Positions 1 to 7,898 of a DNA stretch of 64,000 nucleotides are shown piece by piece. The translations under genes were made by a program, and so were the position numbers. Origin of the DNA: Natrinema sp046097095 (GTDB taxonomy: Archaea; Halobacteriota; Halobacteria; Halobacteriales; Natrialbaceae); contig NZ_CP175698.1 of the NCBI RefSeq assembly GCF_046097095.1, positions 1,488,001 through 1,552,000 on the forward strand, read 5' to 3'. How positions within the stretch are numbered: position 1 is the first letter of the stretch; every line of letters starts with the position of its first letter. The notes under the pieces were generated by a model that was given only the letters and a program-made list of their open reading frames with translations, had not been told where the DNA came from and searched no databases.

Positions 1-1347
1 GGGCTCGTCGTTAATTGGCTGGTCGTTGATGTGGATCATCCCCGTGGTGATTCCGTCGGCGATCGTTCGAGCCTGCTCGAGATCCTCGCTGTGGACCGAG
101 CCCGAAAGCCCGTGGATCGTGTCGTTTGCCAGTTCGATCGCCTCCTCGTCGCTCGAGTAGGGGATCACGGGCGCGACAGGGCCGAAGTGCTCGTTGCAGG
201 CCGCGGCCATGTCGTTGTTGGCGTCGGCGAGGACGGTGGCCTCGACGACGAGATCGTCGTGATCGCCGCCGGCCGCGAGGGTCGCGCCCTCGTCGACCGA
301 TCCCTCGACGTACTCGATGATCTGGTCGCGCTGGCTCTCGTCGATGATGGGGCCGACGACGGTGTCCTCCTCGCGCGGATCGCCAGTCGGTAGCGAAGCG
401 GCCCGGTCGGCCAGTGCGTCGACGTAGTCGTCGTAGACGTCTTCGTGGACGAGGTGGCGGTTGATCGAGATGCAGATCTGGCCCTGGTGGAGGAACGAGC
501 CGAATGTCCCGCCGTCGACGGCCCGCTCTATGTCGGCGTTCTCGGTGACGACGTGGACGTTGTTCCCGCCGAGTTCGAGGGCCGGTAGCGCGCAGTTGCT
601 GGCGGCCTTCTCGGCGACGCGCTGGCCGATCTCGGTCGAGCCGGTGAAGGCCAACACCCGTGGCGTCTCGTGGTCGGCGACCGCGTCGCCGATGTCGGAG
701 CCCCGGCCAGTGACGACGTTGATGATCCCCTCGGGCGCGCCGGCCGCCTCGAAGATGCGCGCGAGCAGGAGGCCGCCAGTGATCGGCGTGTTCGAGGCGG
801 GTTTCAGGACGACCGCGTTGCCGGCCGCGATCGCCGGTGCGACGGCACGCATCGAGAGGTGCAGCGGGAAGTTCCACGGCGAGATGACGCCGACGACGCC
901 GACAGGCACCCGCTCGGCGATGTTCTCCTTTCCGGGAGTGATCGAGTCCATGTGCTGGCCGTCCATCCGGAACGGGTAGCTCGCGGCCTGTTGCATCATC
1001 CCACGGGCGGTCTGGATCTCGGCCTCGCACTTGACCTGCGTGCTGCCGCCCTCGAGGGTCAGTAGGTCGGCGATCTCCTCGCGGTTGTCGCTCACAAACT
1101 GGATCGCGGCGTTGATCACGCCCGCACGGGCCTGGGGCGGCTGTTCGGCCCACGCCTCCTGTGCCTCGGCCGCGGCCTCGTAGGCCGCATCGATGTCGCC
1201 GTCGGTTCCCGCGGGGACGGTCGCGATCTCCTCGCGCGTATAGGGGTTCTCGTCGGTGATCGTCTCCCGATCGCCGGCATCGGTCCACTCGCCGGCGATA
1301 TACAGCGACTCCCAGCCGTTCTCTGGTTCGAGAGGAAGGTCGGTCAT
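1..1347 (-). CDS. NAD(P)-dependent aldehyde dehydrogenase, C-terminal end cut by window edge
   Basis: Oxidises an aldehyde to the acid with NAD(P). I translated 449 codons from the ATG at 1347; the reading frame runs off the window before its stop. Family landmarks are present in order: the SPWNFP segment near residue 157, an FTGS cofactor loop near 234, the general base Glu258 in ELGGNN, and the nucleophile Cys292 in GQIC. The sequence closely resembles the second aldehyde dehydrogenase at 31935-33446 all along its length, including the HINDQPxNDEP end, so about 35 residues are probably missing here. The substrate cannot be told from sequence; benzaldehyde- or succinate-semialdehyde-type enzymes share this pattern. 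Confidence 0.93.
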   Translation of the reverse strand, partial: MTDLPLEPENGWESLYIAGEWTDAGDRETITDENPYTREEIATVPAGTDGDIDAAYEAAAEAQEAWAEQPPQARAGVINAAIQFVSDNREEIADLLTLEGGSTQVKCEAEIQTARGMMQQAASYPFRMDGQHMDSITPGKENIAERVPVGVVGVISPWNFPLHLSMRAVAPAIAAGNAVVLKPASNTPITGGLLLARIFEAAGAPEGIINVVTGRGSDIGDAVADHETPRVLAFTGSTEIGQRVAEKAASNCALPALELGGNNVHVVTENADIERAVDGGTFGSFLHQGQICISINRHLVHEDVYDDYVDALADRAASLPTGDPREEDTVVGPIIDESQRDQIIEYVEGSVDEGATLAAGGDHDDLVVEATVLADANNDMAAACNEHFGPVAPVIPYSSDEEAIELANDTIHGLSGSVHSEDLEQARTIADGITTGMIHINDQPINDEP

Positions 1348-1429
1348 GCAGGTAGGCTATCCCTCGAGCGAGCAAAAAGAGCGGACGCGCAGACGCAACG
1401 GGTCGAGGGCTCAAGCGGCCCCGCCGTCG

Positions 1430-1858
1430 CTACGCGAGCCGTTGGGGGAGCAACACCGCGAGCGAGACGTAGATCACCGCCGCGATGAAAAGAGCGACGA
1501 GCACGCCCATGAGGAGGGCCTCCGAGACGAACCGCCAGCCAAATAGCGTGACCGCGGCCGGCGGGAGCGCGAGTCCGGCCGCCGTCCGGTGGAAGCCGCG
1601 GAGTCGCGTCCCGACCTCGACCGACGGGACCTCGTCGTCGGCTTCACCGTTGTCGGCCATGATCTCAGGCAACAGCAGGTACATCCCGAGGCCGACGACG
1701 AGGCCGACGAACGCGCCGAAGGCCAGATCGTCGAACAGTACGAGGCTGACGTAGGCGAACACCGGGACGTCTATCGCACCGGCACCGAGCGCGATCAGCT
1801 GAAGCGGAGGTCCTCCATCGTCGACGGAACTCTCCTGTGCGTCGCGTGAGCCGTTCAT
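1430..1858 (-). CDS. Small integral membrane protein, function unknown
   Basis: A 142-residue protein with about four hydrophobic segments (roughly residues 20-42, 46-66, 92-112 and 116-140) and an acidic hydrophilic loop of about 20 residues between the second and third. No catalytic motif is visible. It follows the aldehyde dehydrogenase start on the same strand with an 82-base gap, so it could be transcribed ahead of it. I do not recognise a function; it looks like a conserved haloarchaeal membrane protein. The start ATG at 1858 is the first in frame and gives a typical short acidic N-terminus. Confidence 0.75.
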   Translation of the reverse strand: MNGSRDAQESSVDDGGPPLQLIALGAGAIDVPVFAYVSLVLFDDLAFGAFVGLVVGLGMYLLLPEIMADNGEADDEVPSVEVGTRLRGFHRTAAGLALPPAAVTLFGWRFVSEALLMGVLVALFIAAVIYVSLAVLLPQRLA

Positions 1859-1926
1859 TCGTATGCCGACCGAGTCACTGCAGCCATATTATAGTTCTCT
1901 GTCGGCCCGTTTCGTCGCTCGGTGGT

Positions 1927-2610
1927 CTACTCGGCGTCCTCGTCTCGGTCGCGGAGTTCCTCACTGGCCTCGCGGACCTCGCGCATCACGCTCGAGATGC
2001 GCTCTTCGGCCTCGAGTTCGTCCTCGACCGAGAGGTCGACGCCCTCGACCTCGAGGAGGAACTTAGCGACCTCGGTGGCCTCGTACATCACGTCGTCGAG
2101 TTCCTCGGCGGTAAAGAAGTCACACATCGCGCCGTAGAGGAACGTCGCGCCGGCCGTGCGGACCTTCTCCTCGAACGAAGAGCGGGCCTGATTGACCGCC
2201 TGGGGCGTGTAAGTGTCGGTCATGAAGGGGACGAGTTCGGGCAGGTTCTCGCCGATCTTCGTCATCTCGACGCCGGTCTCAGTCCGAAAGTCCGAGCAGA
2301 GCCGCGCGATGGCCCACTCGCGGGCGGTGATGTAGGTCCGATCGCGCAAGAACTCGTTGACGCGCTCGTACTGTGCGCCGTCCATTTTCTTGAAGCGGGC
2401 GTACTTCTGTACGTCTTCCGGCACGTCGTTCGCTTCGGGTTCGGGATCCGGAACGCTCGGCATGGAGTCTCCAGCGGCGTCTTCGGGGGCACCCGCGTCG
2501 GGGTCACCGCCGGGAGCAGCCTCGGCAGCGTCATCGGCGTCACGTTCCTCACGGGTCGCCGATTCCGCGTCGTCGTCGACTCGAGCCGCGTTCGGTCCGT
2601 CCTCGTCCAT
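1927..2610 (-). CDS. Conserved haloarchaeal protein, DUF5806-like
   Basis: A 227-residue soluble protein. Residues 1-65 are an acidic, low-complexity tail rich in Asp, Glu, Ala and Pro. The rest, from about residue 66 (VQKYARFKK), is a compact, mostly helical domain ending in an Asp/Glu/Arg-rich helix. The pattern (a YERVNEFLRDRTYITAREWAIARLC stretch split by helices, then FLYGAMCDFF) matches what I remember of the haloarchaeal family DUF5806; this is recall, not a search. No role is known to me. It stands alone between a membrane protein and the divergent thiolase gene. Confidence 0.65.
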   Translation of the reverse strand: MDEDGPNAARVDDDAESATREERDADDAAEAAPGGDPDAGAPEDAAGDSMPSVPDPEPEANDVPEDVQKYARFKKMDGAQYERVNEFLRDRTYITAREWAIARLCSDFRTETGVEMTKIGENLPELVPFMTDTYTPQAVNQARSSFEEKVRTAGATFLYGAMCDFFTAEELDDVMYEATEVAKFLLEVEGVDLSVEDELEAEERISSVMREVREASEELRDRDEDAE

Positions 2611-2785
2611 GCCCGCGTATTACCAGCAGCCCGAGATAAGGGTTGTTCTCGAGCGAGACGGTCATAGACGACTCACGGTCGAAGTCCGGATATCGGCCGC
2701 GACGGTGCCGTCGGCGGCTGTAAACGCTTTACGGAGGAACGCGAGTTCGACCGGATTTAAGTCCGTGAGGGACATTCGATAGTAC

Positions 2786-3922
2786 ATGTCACAGACACCA
2801 GTCGTGGTGAAGGCAGTGCGGACGCCACAGGGGAAAGAAGACGGCGTGTACGCCGACGTTCGTAGCGAGGCGCTCTCGGTCCCGCTGATCGACGAGATTC
2901 TCGCCGAAACCGGTCTCACCGGCGAGGAGATCGACGACCTGATGTGGGGCTGCGCTCAGCAGCGCGGCGAGCAGGACAACAACCTCGCCCGGGTCATCGC
3001 ACTACTGTCGGAACTCGGCGAGAACGTGCCTGCGACGACGATCAACCGCTGGTGTGCCTCCTCGATGCAGTCGGTCATCTCCGCGTCCGACGCCATCGCG
3101 GCCGGCAACCGCGACGCCATCATCGCCGGCGGCGTCGAAAGCATGAGCCGCGTCCCGATGGGCGGCGGCTTCGAGGACATCAACCCGCGACTGGCCGAGA
3201 TGTACGATCTGGGCGATCTCCAGATGGGGATGACCGCCGAGAAGGTCGCCGAGAAGTACGGCGTCAGCCGCGAGGAACAGGACGAGTACGCCGCGCGAAG
3301 TCAGCAACGCGCCGTCGAGGCCACCGAATCCGGCCGCTTCGACGACGAGATCGTCCCGATCGAGACCGAGGACGGCACCGTCGAGGAAGACGAGGGCCTC
3401 CGCCCCGGCACCACCGCCGAGAAACTCGCCGAACTCCCGACCGTCTTCAAGGAAGACGGCAGCGTCACGCCCGGGAACGCCTCCCAGATCTCCGACGGCG
3501 CGGCCGCCCTGCTCGTCACGAGCGAGGCCTTCGCCGAGGAACACGACCTCGAGATCATGGCCGAAGTCGGCCAGAACAACGTCGCTGGCGTCGACCCTAC
3601 CGTTATGGGCATCGGCCCAGTCCCAGCCACGAGGGGCCTGCTCGAGCGCAACGGCCGCGACATCGACGACTACGACCTCGTGGAACTCAACGAGGCCTTC
3701 GCCAGCCAGTCGATCTACTCCCGCGACGAACTCGGAATCGACCCCGAGATCTTCAACGTCAACGGCGGCGCGATCGCGCTCGGTCACCCGCTCGGCGCGT
3801 CGGGTGCCCGCCTGCCGGTCACGCTGATCAACGAACTCCAGAAGCGCGGCGGCGGCCTCGGGCTGGCGACGCTCTGCGTCGGCTTCGGTCAGGGTGCGGC
3901 GATCGAGTTCGACGTCAACTGA
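2786..3922 (+). CDS. Acetyl-CoA acetyltransferase (thiolase)
   Basis: Condenses two acyl-CoA units or cleaves 3-ketoacyl-CoA. The 378-residue protein has the thiolase hallmarks: nucleophile Cys90 in RWCASS, the GGVESMSR loop near residue 115, an NGGAIALGHPLGASGAR segment with the catalytic His near residue 332, and the C-terminal CVGFGQG loop with the second active-site Cys. Length is slightly short of the usual 390. The ATG at 2786 starts the typical VVVKAVRTP strand. Haloarchaeal thiolases that work with a DUF35 partner have it adjacent; none is seen here. The last 34 bases are repeated 113 bases downstream (see the repeat entry). Confidence 0.95.
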   Translation: MSQTPVVVKAVRTPQGKEDGVYADVRSEALSVPLIDEILAETGLTGEEIDDLMWGCAQQRGEQDNNLARVIALLSELGENVPATTINRWCASSMQSVISASDAIAAGNRDAIIAGGVESMSRVPMGGGFEDINPRLAEMYDLGDLQMGMTAEKVAEKYGVSREEQDEYAARSQQRAVEATESGRFDDEIVPIETEDGTVEEDEGLRPGTTAEKLAELPTVFKEDGSVTPGNASQISDGAAALLVTSEAFAEEHDLEIMAEVGQNNVAGVDPTVMGIGPVPATRGLLERNGRDIDDYDLVELNEAFASQSIYSRDELGIDPEIFNVNGGAIALGHPLGASGARLPVTLINELQKRGGGLGLATLCVGFGQGAAIEFDVN

Positions 3923-4036
3923 GCAACGGAAACTGGACCTTTTGGTCCAGATTTTGCGAGGGAGGCTGCGTAGCAGCCGACCGAGACAAAAGGTGGTTGC
4001 GCCAGGGCGCGGCGATCGAGTTCGACGTCAACTGAG
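3890..4036 (+). repeat. Direct repeat of the thiolase 3' end
   Basis: The last 34 bases of the thiolase gene including the stop (3890-3923) recur at 4003-4036 with one mismatch (33 of 34). The second copy is in the same orientation and could still encode QGAAIEFDVN plus stop, but it has no upstream gene body. The 79 bases between the copies hold the terminator hairpin and a second small palindrome (GGCTGC-GTA-GCAGCC, 3964-3978). Confidence 0.9.
3933..3950 (+). terminator. Hairpin after the thiolase stop
   Basis: A perfect 7-bp stem (CTGGACC/GGTCCAG) closes a TTTT loop and is followed by ATTTT, 11 bases past the thiolase stop codon. This looks like a transcription end for the thiolase gene. 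Archaeal termination depends mainly on T-tracts, so the hairpin itself may not be needed. Confidence 0.45.
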
Positions 4037-4394
4037 ACGGAGAGTCGGCTAACCCGCATTTTGTGTTTCTTTTGCCGAGAAAGAGCGACAGCGGATGCAA
4101 TCCATAGCGGCGGCGCGCGCTGTGCAGCGGTGAGCGAATGCGAACCGCAGCTCAAAGCAGTGCGAGGGATGAGCGAACGAAGTGAGCGAATCGGTTGGGG
4201 AGGACGTGGCGATTCCCTGCCGCCACGATAGCGGATTACGCTGCGTTCCGCATCGGATTCGGTAGAACGCTCGCCTCCTCACCGACTCTGGTAGTACGGT
4301 CGACCTCTCGTCAACGCTCGAGCCACTGGGAACTGACTGGTCACGTCGAGCGAACGACCGACGATTTAGGGTACTCGAGCGCGTCGAGACGCGT
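4037..4394. other. Gene-free stretch
   Basis: About 360 bases without a convincing gene on either strand. Small overlapping ORFs here lack haloarchaeal coding character. It contains a GAGCGAACGAAGTGAGCGA type string of the kind often scattered between haloarchaeal genes. Sequence just before 4395 should hold the promoter of the next gene. Confidence 0.6.
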
Positions 4395-4709
4395 ATGAGT
4401 ACGGTCTTACAGGCGATCATCGTCGGGATCCCGCTCGCCTGGCACCTCGGCCTGACCGCCGTCGCATACTGGGACGCCGGCCGCGTCGGCCTCGAGCCCC
4501 CGAAAAAGTGGGCGGCGATCACCTTCTGTCTCCCGATTATCGGCTTCTTCATCTACCTCTTCGAGCGCAGCGAACTCTCATACGACCCGGAGACCGACCC
4601 CTATCGAGGGAACAACTTCAACGTCCACCCTTCTCGAGCCGACGACACGCCACTGCCGTCGCGGGGCGACGACCGGCTCTCGCCGCTTGAGGACGACGAA
4701 GACGGGTAA
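4395..4709 (+). CDS. Small two-segment membrane protein, function unknown
   Basis: A 104-residue protein with hydrophobic segments at about residues 5-27 and 40-57, separated by a short loop with EPPKKWAA, followed by an acidic, disordered-looking tail (residues 65-104) rich in Asp and Pro. The shape resembles short phospholipase D nuclease N-terminal-like membrane proteins, but no catalytic residues are present. I do not recognise a function. It lies between the thiolase region and the TraB-like gene, on the same strand as both. Confidence 0.7.
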   Translation: MSTVLQAIIVGIPLAWHLGLTAVAYWDAGRVGLEPPKKWAAITFCLPIIGFFIYLFERSELSYDPETDPYRGNNFNVHPSRADDTPLPSRGDDRLSPLEDDEDG

Positions 4710-4790
4710 CGTGGTACTCGAGCGCAGTCGACGCCCGACCGCCGCCGGGGTCGTAACTTCAAGCACGTGGCCGTCGAACGGGCGACCGAG

Positions 4791-5555
4791 ATGACAGCCA
4801 CCGGTACCATCACCCTCGTCCCGAGCGTCCACTTCTCGGCGGCCCACCGCCGCCGGGTTCGGGAGACGATCCGCGAGACCGAGCCCGACCTCATCGCCGT
4901 CGAACTCGACGAAACGCGGTTCGACCGGCTCGAGCAACACGACCGGCCGGTGCCGGGCGAACTGGCTCCCGAGCTACCGGTACCGGCCGCGGCGGCCTAC
5001 GCTACCCTGCAGGCGATCCAGCGGACGGTCGTCCGGCTGTATGGGCTCGATCCCGAACAGACCGATATGGAGGCGGCCATCGAGACCGCCGCCGAACTGG
5101 ATCGCCAGGTCGCGCTCATCGACGAACCGATTTCCGAAACCATGACCGCGATCGCGAACCGGCTTGGGCCGGAGACGCTCCCGAAGGTCATGGTTCGTAC
5201 GTGGGCGATGGGGCCCGAAGAGTACGCAAACCAGTTCGAAATGGTGTCGCTGCCGCTGCAGGACGTACGAAGTGGCGACGACGTGCAACCGGCGATCGAT
5301 CACCTGCGACACCTCCTCCCAGAGGTCGCCAACGTACTGATCGACCGGCGCGACCGCGCGATGGCCGAGCGACTCCACGTACTCCGTCAGGAGGGCTACG
5401 ACGTGGTCGCGGTGATCGGCGCGGGTCATCACAACGGCATCGAGCGCGCTCTCGCCGACCTCGAGTCGAACGCCGCCGGTATCGACGACGTCTCGACAAC
5501 GACCGTGCCGATCAGAGTGCCGGCTCGGTCGGTGACCCGAATTCCGATTCAGTAA
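4791..5555 (+). CDS. TraB/PrgY-like (TIKI fold) protein
   Basis: A 254-residue protein of the TraB/PrgY/gumN superfamily. Members include pheromone-shutdown proteins and Wnt-inactivating TIKI metalloproteases. Visible landmarks are an early VPSVHFSAAH strand-helix with a family His, the PDLIAVELDETRF segment carrying the conserved Glu, and a late GAGHHNGI motif. The usual C-terminal membrane segments are missing, so this is the soluble core only. A GTG at 4767 would add eight residues; I prefer the ATG at 4791 because TAACTTCAAG around 4753 then sits about 30 bases upstream, as in leaderless haloarchaeal genes. The substrate is unknown. Confidence 0.75.
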   Translation: MTATGTITLVPSVHFSAAHRRRVRETIRETEPDLIAVELDETRFDRLEQHDRPVPGELAPELPVPAAAAYATLQAIQRTVVRLYGLDPEQTDMEAAIETAAELDRQVALIDEPISETMTAIANRLGPETLPKVMVRTWAMGPEEYANQFEMVSLPLQDVRSGDDVQPAIDHLRHLLPEVANVLIDRRDRAMAERLHVLRQEGYDVVAVIGAGHHNGIERALADLESNAAGIDDVSTTTVPIRVPARSVTRIPIQ

Positions 5556-5589
5556 GGCGGACGGCAAAGCAGCCGACAGCCGCGACCGC

Positions 5590-7275
5590 TCAGTCGTCGG
5601 CCGGCGCGCCGTGGCCACTCTCGAACGCTGCCTCGGGGACGGTGCCGTCGTCGTTCCAGCCGCGTTCGTCGTAGTACTCCGCCAGTCCCTGCTCGAAGTC
5701 CGGAATTTCGTATGGCAGGGCGTCGTCGCTGCGGTCGAAGCCGCGCTGGTTGTTGAAGTGACGTTCCATCGCGACGACTTCGCCGCCGAGTTCGAGCAGC
5801 TCCTCGTAAGCGGCGTCCAGCAGGGTCTCCATGCGCTCTTCGGTCATGAAGTCCCGCGAGAACTTACAGAAGACGGCGCTGTCCTTGACGGCGTTGACGT
5901 TCTCGAGTTCGACGAGCTTGGGCGGCTTGCCCTCCAGTCCCGCTTTGTCGAAGGCGTCGTCGGCGTCGACCAGCGGGTACTCGTAGGGGTAGAACTCGGC
6001 GTACATGTGGTCTGCGCCGCGGTTCGAGGTGGCGAAGGCGAGACCCTGCCCGTTCAACGTGCGGCCGTCGTGGGCGGCGAACTCCATGCCCTTGACCGAC
6101 CAGTTCTCGACGCCAAGTTCGTCGTGGACGCGGTCGACACCCTCGGCGAGCGTGTCGCCGACGCCCTCGCGGTAGGCGATCTTCTCGACGAGATCGTGGA
6201 TGAGGTCGGCGTTGCCGAACTCGTCTTCGCTTGCGAGGTAGGCCGCGACGGTGTCACCGGCCGAGATGGTGTCGAGACCGTACTCGTCGCAGAGCTTGTT
6301 CGACTTCATCAGGTCGACGATGTCGTCGATACCGGAGTTCGAGCCGAACGCCATCAACGTCTCGTACTCCGGCCCCTCGGTCTCGAGGCCGGACTCCTCG
6401 TCTTTGGTCGGCAGTTTGCAGGCGAACGCACACGACGAGCAGGTGCCCTTCTTGTACTTCTTCTCCTCGACGCGGTCGCCGCTGATCCCGTCGATCCCCT
6501 CGAAGGACAGTTCCTCGAAGTAGTAGCTCGGCAGGGCTTCGACCATGTTCGCGTACTCTGCGACCGAGGTCGTCCCCTGAGCCTTCATGGGATGTTCGGC
6601 TTGGGCGGCCTCGCCGTGGATCTCCATCTGGATCGGCGGCACTTCGACCTCACGAGTCGAGTCGCCGTCGAAAGTGATCGCCTTGACGTTCTTCGCGCCC
6701 AGCACCGCGCCGAGCCCACCGCGGCCGAAGGCCCGCTCCTCGGAGGTCATGATCGAGGCGAACCGCACCTGGTTTTCGCCGGCCGGACCGATGACCGTGG
6801 TGTGCTCCGAGCCGAGGCCGTGTTCGTCCTCGATATACTCACAGGTCTCGGGAACGGTCGCCTCTTCGAGTTCGGGTACCGGCTCAAACTCGACGCCCTC
6901 GTCGGTGACGTGGACGATGACGAGTTCGTCGCTCGCACCGGTGAGCTCGACGGCGCTGTAGCCGGTTCCGGTGAAGTTCCGCGAGAGGAACCCACCGGCG
7001 TTCGAGGAGAGCAACCCGTCGGTCAGCGGCGAGACCCCGGTTGCGGACATCCGCCCTGTAAAGCTCATCGTCGAGTGTTGCATCGGCCCCGTTGCGAAGT
7101 AGAGCCGGTTCTCTGCTCCCAGCGGATCGGCGTCGAACGGAACTCGGTCGTGGGCGAGTTTCGTCCCCAGCGCCCGCCCGCCGACGTAGGACTCGAGGAT
7201 GTCGTCGATCGCCTCGGTCTCGGCGGTTCGCTCGCCGACGTCGATCGAACACAGCGGCCCCCGTACGTGTTTCAT
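5590..7275 (-). CDS. Aldehyde:ferredoxin oxidoreductase family protein (tungstopterin enzyme)
   Basis: Oxidises aldehydes with ferredoxin at a tungsten-bispterin site. The 561-residue protein has an N-terminal domain with LYFATGPM and the FTGRMSATGVSPLT segment, a GRGGLGAVLGAKNVKAI pterin-binding stretch, and the [4Fe-4S] ligands CSSCAFACK (C-x2-C-x3-C) near residue 280. The fourth ligand is expected in the DSAVFCKF region near residue 470. Family length is usually about 600, so it is slightly short but looks complete. The start at 7275 gives MKHVRGPL, a typical beginning. Which of the haloarchaeal paralogues this is cannot be told. The neighbouring gene is divergent, so it is probably transcribed alone. 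Confidence 0.93.
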   Translation of the reverse strand: MKHVRGPLCSIDVGERTAETEAIDDILESYVGGRALGTKLAHDRVPFDADPLGAENRLYFATGPMQHSTMSFTGRMSATGVSPLTDGLLSSNAGGFLSRNFTGTGYSAVELTGASDELVIVHVTDEGVEFEPVPELEEATVPETCEYIEDEHGLGSEHTTVIGPAGENQVRFASIMTSEERAFGRGGLGAVLGAKNVKAITFDGDSTREVEVPPIQMEIHGEAAQAEHPMKAQGTTSVAEYANMVEALPSYYFEELSFEGIDGISGDRVEEKKYKKGTCSSCAFACKLPTKDEESGLETEGPEYETLMAFGSNSGIDDIVDLMKSNKLCDEYGLDTISAGDTVAAYLASEDEFGNADLIHDLVEKIAYREGVGDTLAEGVDRVHDELGVENWSVKGMEFAAHDGRTLNGQGLAFATSNRGADHMYAEFYPYEYPLVDADDAFDKAGLEGKPPKLVELENVNAVKDSAVFCKFSRDFMTEERMETLLDAAYEELLELGGEVVAMERHFNNQRGFDRSDDALPYEIPDFEQGLAEYYDERGWNDDGTVPEAAFESGHGAPADD

Positions 7276-7425
7276 GGTGCCACAGTGGTGGTCACGAGCG
7301 CAAAACGGTATCGGTTTTTCGAGCGGTAACGAGCCGCGTATCCAACGATTACGTCGACTGTGGCCGATCGCGACTGACGGCTCTCGAGCGAAACGGTTTT
7401 CCGGCCCGACGCGACAGCCGCGGGC

Positions 7426-7839
7426 ATGGTCGGAACGGCGATCGCGTTCGCGTTCGGCGCGTTACTGTTGTATGGCGGCTGGGCGGTAGCCGGCGGCATC
7501 GCGACACGGTCGCTCTCGCCCGTAAACGCGGTATTCCTCTCGTACGTCGCAAGTCTCGTGATCGTGGGCGGCTACGTCCTCTGGCTGCGCCGTCCCATCG
7601 ACGGAGCGCGCGTCGACGTCGCCGCCGCGCTCGTCTCTGGTGCGTTCCTCGCGGCCGCCTCGATCAGCTTCTACGCCGGCCTCGCCCGCGGAAGCATGGC
7701 GATTGTCTCGGCGATCACCGCGCTCTACTTCGTCGTACCGGCGATCGTCGGCGTCGTCTACTTCGATGCCGCGCTCTCCGCGACGAACGTCGCCGGACTG
7801 GCACTGGCAGTCGTCGCCGTCGTCCTCGTCGCGGCCTGA
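7426..7839 (+). CDS. EamA-type half-size drug/metabolite transporter protein
   Basis: A 137-residue, very hydrophobic protein with about five membrane segments and a single EamA repeat: GGWAVAGGIATRSLSPVNAVFLSYV early, then the FYAGLARGSMAIVSAITALYFVVPAIVG helix pair that is diagnostic for the family. Full-length DMT transporters have two such repeats. This one has one, so it would have to work as a dimer, as small multidrug-resistance proteins do. No partner half is adjacent. Substrate unknown. The ATG at 7426 leaves no coding overlap with the divergent oxidoreductase gene. Confidence 0.82.
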   Translation: MVGTAIAFAFGALLLYGGWAVAGGIATRSLSPVNAVFLSYVASLVIVGGYVLWLRRPIDGARVDVAAALVSGAFLAAASISFYAGLARGSMAIVSAITALYFVVPAIVGVVYFDAALSATNVAGLALAVVAVVLVAA

Positions 7840-7898
7840 GCGGAACCACCCGCTCGAGAGACGAGCCGTCGCGATCGCGGCGGTTGCGACCGTCGGCG

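Noticed and set aside
5611..7329. A 572-codon plus-strand frame opposite the aldehyde:ferredoxin oxidoreductase gene
   Set aside because: Mirror frame of a well-supported gene with low-complexity Val/Asp/Arg product.
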